From assembly GCA_019239815.1 (NCBI GenBank), contig JAFAZL010000053.1:1-5729 (forward strand): 5,729 nucleotides of DNA, in the 5' to 3' direction. A program made the position numbers and the translations under genes. The notes under the pieces are model-generated. The model was not told the origin of the DNA, did not search any database, and was given only the letters and a program-made list of their open reading frames with translations. Each line of letters begins with the position of its first letter. Within the stretch, counting starts at the first letter, position 1. This stretch comes from Acidobacteriota bacterium (GTDB lineage: Bacteria; Acidobacteriota; Terriglobia; Acidoferrales; UBA7541). Of this stretch, positions 1 to 5,729 are shown in pieces.

Positions 1-507
1 ATTCGAGAACGAACTCGTCATCACCAGACTTCGATCATTTGTTCGAGGATCGAGCACCAGCGCATTCACGCCTGGCAGCCGCATCATCTCGCCTTTTTCG
101 TTGCACGTAATCGCGAGGTGCACGACTCCCGGAAACATCTGCTTGACGCGCTTAATGACGCCAACGCTCTCGGGGCTATCTCCCGATCGCGCAATTGAGA
201 CCAACACGCCGTTCGACACAAATGCCGGTACAAGCCGAAACAAATCCTCCTTGGAATACAGCAGCAAATCCGTGGTCGGAATCGCAGTCGCGTTCATCCA
301 CGATGCCGCAACGGCCGACGCCGCGTACGCCGATGTTCCCGCACCGCAAATCACCGCGGCGCGCCCCTGCACAATGTCGCGCGCTTTGCTCGCAGCCACA
401 CGCTCGACGGTCGTCGCCCACAATTCCGGCTGCTGGCAAATCTCCCCGTAAGTGATTCGCCCGCGACCGTTCAGCTGTTCGGATTTCAAGTCTCGGCTTG
501 CCGCCAT
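1..507 (-). CDS. agaS: AgaS-like SIS-domain sugar-phosphate isomerase/deaminase, N-terminal part (cut by left window edge)
   Basis: Reading the minus strand from ATG at 507-505 gives 169 codons without a stop up to base 1. The product starts with about 50 residues containing QQPELW (25-30), then a sugar isomerase (SIS) fold: CGAGTSAY (54-61), the phosphate-binding-type loop; PTTDLL (77-82); SIARSGDSPESV (104-115); HLAITCNEKG (130-139); and TNDRSLVMTSSFS (156-168). This order is what I recall for AgaS, the cytoplasmic enzyme that isomerises and deaminates galactosamine-6-phosphate to tagatose-6-phosphate; family members run to about 385 residues, so less than half is visible. The short stretch before the SIS domain excludes GlmS, which carries a glutaminase domain there. 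The start is well bounded: an in-frame TAA lies at 519-517 and this is the first ATG after it. The Shine-Dalgarno is weak (GAAAGG, 12 bases upstream). SIS family membership is firm; the exact substrate (galactosamine- or glucosamine-6-phosphate) is inferred. Confidence 0.82.
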   Translation of the reverse strand, partial: MAASRDLKSEQLNGRGRITYGEICQQPELWATTVERVAASKARDIVQGRAAVICGAGTSAYAASAVAASWMNATAIPTTDLLLYSKEDLFRLVPAFVSNGVLVSIARSGDSPESVGVIKRVKQMFPGVVHLAITCNEKGEMMRLPGVNALVLDPRTNDRSLVMTSSFSN

Positions 508-519
508 GGAACCGTCTTA

Positions 520-525
520 CCTTTC
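520..525 (-). promoter_or_regulatory. Possible ribosome binding site of the agaS-like gene
   Basis: The minus strand reads GAAAGG here, 12 bases before the ATG at 507. It is the best purine-rich match close to this start, but the spacing is long, so initiation may be weak or may not depend on this site. I could not pick out a convincing -35/-10 promoter pair in the rest of the 508-612 leader. Confidence 0.35.
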
Positions 526-612
526 TGGATCCTTCGTCTCGCAATCAAATCGCGAACTTCACACGCGCTCGTTGCTTTCTACTTTGCTTCACTTCTCCCC
601 GTCGCACAAACA

Positions 613-636
613 AGCGAATCCCGTCAGGGATTCGCT
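613..636 (-). terminator. Hairpin, probable Rho-independent terminator of the receptor transcript
   Basis: A perfect 10-bp inverted repeat (plus strand AGCGAATCCC at 613-622 and GGGATTCGCT at 627-636) encloses a 4-base loop. Read on the minus strand it begins 31 bases after the receptor stop codon and is followed by TGTTTGTG, a T-rich but interrupted tail. Position and stem quality fit an intrinsic terminator that separates the receptor gene from the agaS-like gene; the imperfect U-tract makes its efficiency uncertain. An alternative fold pairs CAAGCG with CGCTTG around a 4-base bulge. Confidence 0.6.
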
Positions 637-667
637 CGCTTGGATCGGTTTTTGAACAGGCTGATCG

Positions 668-3600
668 TTAAAAATACAATTTAAGTGCAAATTGTATCTC
701 GCGCTGATCGTTCTGGCCGTCGCGCGTTGACGTTATCGTGCCGAAGTTGCTGTTCGTGTAATCCAACGATCCGGGCGCCGCGGTCACGCCGTTGCCGCCA
801 AATCCGGGATTTGTGAAGTTCGGATGGTTCGTCAGATTGAAAAACTCCGAACGGAATTCCAGACGGAACCTCTCCGTAAGTTGGAACTGCTTGAAGAGCG
901 AGAAGTCCAGCCGGTGGAAACCGGGCCCGACGAAATTGCTCGGACCGCCGCCCAGCGGGCTGTAGTCCGTCTGGCCGATCGTCGTCGCCACCGGCGGCGT
1001 TTCAAACGCGGCCGGATTCAGCCAGTGGTTCACGTTGTGCGCTCCGGCGTACGGATCCTGCCCCGGCACTTTGACCGCAAAGCAACCAAAGCCAGATGTC
1101 GTGCCCGTCGCACACGGAATCGTGCCGGGCTGCCCATCCTGGAGAGTCAGAATCCAGTTCGTCACCCATCCACCGAGAATGGCGTTCGTCACGCCGCTGC
1201 TGTCGTGCAAAAAGCGCTTACCGCGCCCGACCGGCAATTCGTAGATACCACTTAGATGCACAACCTTATTGATGTCGAAATCGCAACGGCCGAAGTCCTT
1301 GTGGATGCCCCAGTTAGGCAGGAAAGCCGCGCGATACGCATTAATCGCCGTCGCGTTCAACACGTCCACCGCGTTCGTCATGCAGTTCGACCAGGTGAAG
1401 TTGCCCAGCACGCTCAACCCTGCGCTGAAGCGGTGCTCGTAATTCACCTGCAAACCGTTGTAATGGCTGTCGCCGGCAAACTCGGTGTACGTCGCACCCG
1501 AGAAATCCGGGTACGGCGAGAACGCCAGCGAATTCAGGCCAAGCGGCAAAATTTCCCGCGGCGTGTTTGGATTTGTGTATACCGCCAAGTGGTGGACTGT
1601 ATTTCCGACATATCCAACCTGTAAGGTGTCGTTCGCGGCCAGCTGATATTGCAGCGTTAGGTTGTAACCCTGCGTGTTTGGCGTCTTGTTGTGGAAGTCC
1701 TCTCCAATGAATCCAACACCGCCGGGTTCGGCGGCTGCGGATGTCAGTGGAATCGCCGACAGACCATTCTCGATGGTGGCAATGGAACCGTCTGCAAATG
1801 TAATCGGAGCGTTTGGCACTTGATTCGGGAAGCTGAGGTTGAACTGAAACGGAAAGTCGGCGTACGTTAGCAGCGCCGAGTTCTCGAAGCCGCCGTAAAA
1901 GATTCCGTATCCCCCACGAGCCACAAGTTTTGGCGTGACCTGGTAGGCGAAGCCGACGCGTGGAGCAAAATTCGCTTTCTGCGATACGCCCAATCCCGGC
2001 TGGCCCGAGCATTGAAGCGCGATGTTATCCTTGGCGAGGGCCGCTGTGAAGTCAGCGGAAAACGGAGTGTTGCATCGCTTTTTCGTCAGGTAGAACGTTG
2101 AAATTCCGCCCGCGCCTGCGGTCGGCGATGGCACGAAGTTCGACTGCGCTCCGTAGTTTTCGAGCAGCTGACCGAAGTATTCATAGCGCAGCCCCAGGTT
2201 GACGGTCAGTTTCTGGGTGACCTTGATATCATCTTGCCCGTAGCCTGCATAATAGTTGCGCTTCATCGAAGTGAGCGCGATGTTCGATGCCTGGACGTTG
2301 TCGGCGCCGCCGACAAAATCAGCCGCGCCCGGTACCGTTCCCGGAATCGGCGTCAGAAGCAACTGCGCAAGGCCCGTATTCCCGCCGGTCGTCGAAGGTA
2401 TTTCGCTATAGACGCCGCCGAAGTTCCAGGCACCGCGACCCGAAGGTGGTTGAAGGATGTTGAACCCGAGTCGTTGGAATTGGAAACCAACCTTGACGGT
2501 ATGGCGTCCCATCGATTTCGTTAGGTTGTCCGTGACCTGCGACGTTGTGCTCAATTCGATCGACGGCAGAAACTGGTTGCTGCCCAATTGGTTCAAACCT
2601 GTGATGAAAAACGTCCCCAATCCACCGTTGGAGGCCACCTGCGGCACCCCTCCGATTCCGAACTGTGCTGGAATTCCCGTCGTGTTCGCGTTGGGCTGCA
2701 ATCGTGATGAGGCGATGCGGTTGTACCCAGCGCGTACTTCGTTGATCAGTGTAGGCGAGAACGCGTGCGTCTCGCTCAGCACCGAGTTCCACGATTTCGC
2801 AAGCTGGTCACCGGAGGAAAATGATCCACCGTCGGCGATGCCACCAAACGGACCGGGTAGGAACGTCGGGTTTTCCACGAAGCTCAACCGGCCGAAGATG
2901 TTGTCCTTCTGGCTGAAGGTATGATCGACGCGCACGTCGAACTGATCGACGTTATTGGCCAGCGCTGGGTTCGACGCGTAGTTGTTGAACAGGCCTCCCG
3001 AATTCGGTGCCGGATACAAATTCAGCAGCTTGATCGCGTTGGCATCCAAGCGCCCGGCCGGAATGATGTTCCCCGCGAAGGCTTCGCGCACGAAACCGAG
3101 CTGCGTTCCGGCCGGATTTGTTCCGCACGGAACAGTAATTCCACTGACCGGGTCGGCGACGCCGCAAGTGACCGCGCGCGTGGTGGACGGATCAAACACC
3201 TGTCCGAGAGCGTAGGTGCGGCCTAGCACGTCGGTGCGCGTGCCGCCTTGCGTCAGCAATTCGGAAAGATTCGTGTAGCCGCTGCTGCGCTCGAGCGCCG
3301 TCGGCACCGTGGAGGTATATGGCACCGCCTGGCGGATGCGCGTTCCTTCATAGTCCATGAAGAAGAACGTCTTGTCCTTCTTGATCGGTCCGCCAAACGT
3401 GGCGCCGAACTGATTCTGGCGATACTTCCCTTTCGGAATGCCGCCTGCGTTTTCAAAAAAGTTCGCGGCGTCAAATTTATCGTTGCGCAAAAATTCCCAT
3501 GCGCTGCCGTGGAACTGGTTTGAGCCAGACTTGATCGTCGCGTTCAGAACCGCGCCAGCCGATCGCCCCATTTCGGCGCTGTAATCGTTGGTCTCGACCT

Positions 3601-4288
3601 TAAACTCCTGAATCGCATCGACCGGCGGCCGAACTGCATACGCCGTGCCGTTCAAAAAGTCGACGAGGTTCGCGTTGTTGTCCAAACCGTCGAGCAGGTA
3701 GTTGTTCTGTGCCGGCCGCAATCCGTTGGCAGCGAAGCTGCCGCTGGAACCGAGGCCGCGCGTGTCGGCTTGGTCCTGCGTCACGCCAGCAGAGAGCTGC
3801 GCAAGAAATGTGAAGTTTCGACCGTTCAGCGGCAGCGACTTCACTTCGCGCTCTTCGATAACCTGGCCGACCGAAGCGTCCTGCGTCTGCAACGCCGGCG
3901 GCGCCTCGTTGACGACAACCGTTTCGGCAGACGCGCCTGGCGGCAGCGTGATGTCGGCGAGCACCTTTTGCTGCACGTCGACTTTCACGTTGTTCTGCTG
4001 CACCTTCTGGAAGCCCTTGAATTCGGCCGTAACGGAATACGTGCCGATCTTGATCGGCGCAAAAATGTATTCACCCAAAGCATTGGTCGTCTGCACCTGC
4101 GTGACACCGGTGTCTTGGTTCGTGAGCGTCACCGTCGCACCGGCGATGCTACCGCCGCTGGTGTCCTTCACCGTTCCGTTGATCTGGCCCTGATCGACCT
4201 GGCCAAGCGCTCCCGTCGGCAGAGCGAGTGCAACCAGCATCAGCGCCAGAATCGAACACAACTTATGATTCAAAATAAATTTCAACAT
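668..4288 (-). CDS. TonB-dependent outer-membrane receptor, Oar-like, with carboxypeptidase-regulatory-like domain
   Basis: The 1206-residue protein is complete. Residues 1-29 form a signal peptide: a lysine-containing start, a hydrophobic run (about 11-24) and a likely cut after ALG. Residues about 33-115 are a carboxypeptidase-regulatory-like beta-sandwich (INGTVKDTSGGSIAGATVTL). ETVVVN at 122-127 resembles a TonB box. The plug follows at about 140-257 (SLPLNGRNF; NYLLDGLDNNAN; VDAIQEFKVETNDYSAEMGR), then a beta-barrel to the terminal phenylalanine (ALKLYF), as expected for BAM-dependent insertion. RLDFSLFKQFQL (1126-1137) and EFFNLTNHPNF (1148-1158) are typical of the acidobacterial group. 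Such receptors use TonB-ExbBD energy for uptake of bulky ligands; the ligand cannot be read from the sequence. The ATG at 4288 is chosen because it gives a full signal peptide and has GGAG 10 bases upstream. The gene lies 23 bases after the oxidoreductase stop, so co-transcription is likely. Eight mature cysteines fall into four sequential pairs. Confidence 0.95.
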   Translation of the reverse strand: MLKFILNHKLCSILALMLVALALPTGALGQVDQGQINGTVKDTSGGSIAGATVTLTNQDTGVTQVQTTNALGEYIFAPIKIGTYSVTAEFKGFQKVQQNNVKVDVQQKVLADITLPPGASAETVVVNEAPPALQTQDASVGQVIEEREVKSLPLNGRNFTFLAQLSAGVTQDQADTRGLGSSGSFAANGLRPAQNNYLLDGLDNNANLVDFLNGTAYAVRPPVDAIQEFKVETNDYSAEMGRSAGAVLNATIKSGSNQFHGSAWEFLRNDKFDAANFFENAGGIPKGKYRQNQFGATFGGPIKKDKTFFFMDYEGTRIRQAVPYTSTVPTALERSSGYTNLSELLTQGGTRTDVLGRTYALGQVFDPSTTRAVTCGVADPVSGITVPCGTNPAGTQLGFVREAFAGNIIPAGRLDANAIKLLNLYPAPNSGGLFNNYASNPALANNVDQFDVRVDHTFSQKDNIFGRLSFVENPTFLPGPFGGIADGGSFSSGDQLAKSWNSVLSETHAFSPTLINEVRAGYNRIASSRLQPNANTTGIPAQFGIGGVPQVASNGGLGTFFITGLNQLGSNQFLPSIELSTTSQVTDNLTKSMGRHTVKVGFQFQRLGFNILQPPSGRGAWNFGGVYSEIPSTTGGNTGLAQLLLTPIPGTVPGAADFVGGADNVQASNIALTSMKRNYYAGYGQDDIKVTQKLTVNLGLRYEYFGQLLENYGAQSNFVPSPTAGAGGISTFYLTKKRCNTPFSADFTAALAKDNIALQCSGQPGLGVSQKANFAPRVGFAYQVTPKLVARGGYGIFYGGFENSALLTYADFPFQFNLSFPNQVPNAPITFADGSIATIENGLSAIPLTSAAAEPGGVGFIGEDFHNKTPNTQGYNLTLQYQLAANDTLQVGYVGNTVHHLAVYTNPNTPREILPLGLNSLAFSPYPDFSGATYTEFAGDSHYNGLQVNYEHRFSAGLSVLGNFTWSNCMTNAVDVLNATAINAYRAAFLPNWGIHKDFGRCDFDINKVVHLSGIYELPVGRGKRFLHDSSGVTNAILGGWVTNWILTLQDGQPGTIPCATGTTSGFGCFAVKVPGQDPYAGAHNVNHWLNPAAFETPPVATTIGQTDYSPLGGGPSNFVGPGFHRLDFSLFKQFQLTERFRLEFRSEFFNLTNHPNFTNPGFGGNGVTAAPGSLDYTNSNFGTITSTRDGQNDQREIQFALKLYF
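670..697 (-). other. AT-rich hairpin plus U-run in the last codons of the receptor gene
   Basis: On the minus strand ATACAATTT (697-689) and AAATTGTAT (682-674) form a perfect 9-bp inverted repeat around a 6-base loop, and the second arm runs straight into TTTTT (674-670) just before the stop codon TAA. The layout is terminator-like, but the stem has only two G-C pairs and encodes the conserved C-terminal beta-strand (IQFALKLYF). It may act as a weak terminator or an RNA 3'-end stabiliser, or may be a chance result of codon choice. Confidence 0.35.
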
Positions 4289-4298
4289 TTCTATTTCG

Positions 4299-4302
4299 CT
4301 CC
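4299..4302 (-). promoter_or_regulatory. Shine-Dalgarno site of the receptor gene
   Basis: The minus strand reads GGAG, 10 bases before the ATG at 4288, inside the 23-base gap that follows the oxidoreductase stop codon. It supports the chosen start. A nearby upstream ATG overlapping this site (4304-4302) is out of frame with the receptor. The gap is too short to hold both a terminator and a promoter. Confidence 0.6.
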
Positions 4303-4311
4303 ATCTTTCCG

Positions 4312-5729
4312 CTACGTGAGTACGCGGTCTAGAAGTTGACTGACGGCCCTGTGTGATTCCATGTAAGCGTTTCTGTGATCCATCGCTCCCACCAGATCGC
4401 AGTGAGAGAAGGCGATGCGTCCGAATGGACCGTTGCGCAGCGCGTCGCGCGCCGCCGGTTTCCCGTCGCTCCCAAAAAAGAAGCCGGGCTGGGGATTGAT
4501 AAAGGCATGGCCAAATCGATTCATCACGATCCCGGCGATGTCGCGTTTTGCGTCGAAACCCGAACCCGAAAACATCTCGGTCATCTGCTCACGCATCCGG
4601 CGTTCGTAGTCGGCGAACGGCGTGGAGAGAATTTCGGCGCGTCCGAGCTGCCCTTGCGCTCGCGCCGGCATTCCCGGCTTGGTGAAATCGATGAAGAAAG
4701 TAAGCACCGTCGGCAGGTCGGGACCCATCGTGTCCATGTCGACGCCAAACAGTGCGTTTTTTCGTACATTTACGAATCGGCCGAAACCGTCGAACCACTG
4801 CGCGCTAGAAATTCCCAGGTTGTACAGGAATCGCCAGTTGCGCACGGCGACGTTGACCGTCATGTACGGCGAATAAATAAAGGAGTCGTACGAAGCTTTG
4901 CGCGTGTCATCGAGATCGCGGACAACATGTTTCGTGATCCAGCCACCACCTGCCATCACGACTGTTCGCGCCTTCACGCGATAAAGCTTGCCGTCCTTGT
5001 AATAGACGACGGAAACTAACTCCGCTTTGCTCGGCTCTCCGATATGCTCGACGCGCACGGCCGTTGAATCGAGCCGCAACCTGACGCGCTGTCCTGGATT
5101 GTCGAGCGCGGCGTAGTTCACGTGATTCTTCCAGACCGCTTCCATGGTGCGCGGCCCTTCGATCGCATTCGGAATCATGGTTTTCACCATGAGCCGCGTC
5201 ATGCCGGAATTTCCTCCGGGGAACATCTGGATTCCTGAGGCCATGCTGTCGTCAACGGTCGGAATAATTTTCGACCATTCGTAAAGAAGGTAGGCCGACA
5301 ACGCGTCGGGGCCAAGCCCGAATCCGCCTGCGGCTTCGTAAGCGTCCATCAGCCGTACGGTCTCGCGGCTGACTCCATAGGTGCGGCAGAAATAATCCTC
5401 AAGCGTCATGCTGTCGAGTTCGCGCGATTTGGCATCGCCCGGAAAGTCATACTCGATTGGCGGCACCACGGGTTTTTCCGCGTGCCGACGCAACATGTCC
5501 TGTTTCTGCTCCTCCGAAAACGGCGTGCCTTCAAGATTCTTGCCCCACGGATCAATCACCCACTTGCCGGGCTTTTGTCCGTATTTTTCGCCGAAGTAGA
5601 ATCCCAGCGCTGCCTTGCCGTTGACGTGTCCCTCGCCGTAAGGACTACGCGGAACTTTGATCTCGGGACTTGGACCTTGCCACTTCTGGTAGGTCTTGAA
5701 TGCGTCCCAGTCGAGACCCATCGTTTCGT
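4312..5729 (-). CDS. FAD-dependent oxidoreductase, spermidine dehydrogenase-like family, C-terminal part (cut by right window edge)
   Basis: The frame is open from the right edge to TAG at 4314-4312. The ATG at 5721 is probably internal, since the frame continues upstream (codons for E and T) and this family begins with an FAD-binding GxGxxG fold that is absent here. Counting from that ATG, landmarks recalled for spermidine-dehydrogenase-like flavoproteins are: FPGGNSGMTRLMVKTMIP (167-184), PGQRVRLRLDSTAVRV (209-224), VVMAGGGW (254-261, end of the FAD domain), VAVRNWRFLYNLG (291-303), GQLGRAEILSTPFADYERRM (357-376), GFDAKRDIAGIVMNRFGHAF (388-407) and GPFGRIAFSHCDLVGAMDHR (431-450), the C-terminal flavin-contacting segment. 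The Pseudomonas enzyme is about 620 residues, so roughly 150 are missing here. Known relatives oxidise polyamines; this substrate is unproven, and the AGGGW segment looks different from the version I remember. It is probably the upstream partner of the receptor gene in one transcript. Confidence 0.82.
   Translation of the reverse strand, partial: ETMGLDWDAFKTYQKWQGPSPEIKVPRSPYGEGHVNGKAALGFYFGEKYGQKPGKWVIDPWGKNLEGTPFSEEQKQDMLRRHAEKPVVPPIEYDFPGDAKSRELDSMTLEDYFCRTYGVSRETVRLMDAYEAAGGFGLGPDALSAYLLYEWSKIIPTVDDSMASGIQMFPGGNSGMTRLMVKTMIPNAIEGPRTMEAVWKNHVNYAALDNPGQRVRLRLDSTAVRVEHIGEPSKAELVSVVYYKDGKLYRVKARTVVMAGGGWITKHVVRDLDDTRKASYDSFIYSPYMTVNVAVRNWRFLYNLGISSAQWFDGFGRFVNVRKNALFGVDMDTMGPDLPTVLTFFIDFTKPGMPARAQGQLGRAEILSTPFADYERRMREQMTEMFSGSGFDAKRDIAGIVMNRFGHAFINPQPGFFFGSDGKPAARDALRNGPFGRIAFSHCDLVGAMDHRNAYMESHRAVSQLLDRVLT

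Noticed and set aside
176..544. Minus-strand 122-codon reading frame overlapping the agaS-like gene
   Set aside because: The product is arginine- and glycine-rich low-complexity sequence with no family resemblance, while another frame of the same strand encodes clear SIS-domain motifs.
613..653. Plus-strand terminator using the T-run at 649-653
   Set aside because: The T-run is 12 bases beyond the stem, and there is no plus-strand gene to terminate.
1341..2012. Minus-strand 223-codon reading frame inside the receptor gene
   Set aside because: It is an out-of-frame shadow of the receptor barrel on the same strand, rich in arginine, with no recognisable domain.
3770..4339. Plus-strand 189-codon reading frame opposite the receptor N-terminus
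   Set aside because: It is antisense to the signal peptide, regulatory domain and plug of the receptor; the product is arginine-rich without motifs.
4375..5019. Plus-strand 214-codon reading frame opposite the oxidoreductase gene
   Set aside because: It is antisense to a well-supported family member, and its composition is what the reverse complement of a GC-rich gene produces.
5719..5721. ATG as the true start of the oxidoreductase
   Set aside because: The frame stays open to the window edge, and the family needs an N-terminal FAD-binding domain that is not found after this ATG.
1..5729. CRISPR array, tRNA, rRNA, insertion sequence or prophage remnants
   Set aside because: I saw no spaced direct repeats, cloverleaf-like segments, transposase motifs or terminal inverted repeats; nearly all of the window is filled by the three genes described.

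Overview
The window looks like chromosomal DNA from an Acidobacteriota (Terriglobia-type) bacterium. The main reason is a very large outer-membrane receptor with an N-terminal carboxypeptidase-regulatory-like domain, a TonB-type plug and a C-terminal half typical of the Oar-like receptors that are expanded in that phylum. The assignment rests on family resemblance recalled from memory, not on a search. All three genes lie on the minus strand, and nothing credible is coded on the plus strand.

Layout, in the direction of transcription (right to left). (1) 5729-4312 holds the C-terminal ~470 residues of an FAD-dependent oxidoreductase of the spermidine-dehydrogenase-like (amine oxidase-related) family; its N-terminus with the dinucleotide-binding fold lies beyond the right edge. 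(2) After a 23-base gap comes a complete 1206-residue TonB-dependent receptor (4288-668) with a signal peptide. (3) A 160-base intergenic region (667-508) contains a perfect 10-bp hairpin that is probably the terminator of the receptor transcript. (4) 507-1 holds the first 169 codons of an SIS-domain sugar-phosphate isomerase/deaminase of the AgaS type, cut by the left edge.

The short gap suggests that oxidoreductase and receptor are co-transcribed, so the receptor may bring in a substrate, or serve a process, related to the oxidase; this is inference. The AgaS-like gene is separated by the likely terminator and is probably its own unit in amino-sugar phosphate catabolism. I see no CRISPR array, tRNA, rRNA, insertion sequence, phage gene or clear new defence system. 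The most unusual points are the oxidase-receptor pairing, the cysteine pairing in the receptor barrel, and a second hairpin with a U-run built into the last codons of the receptor gene.
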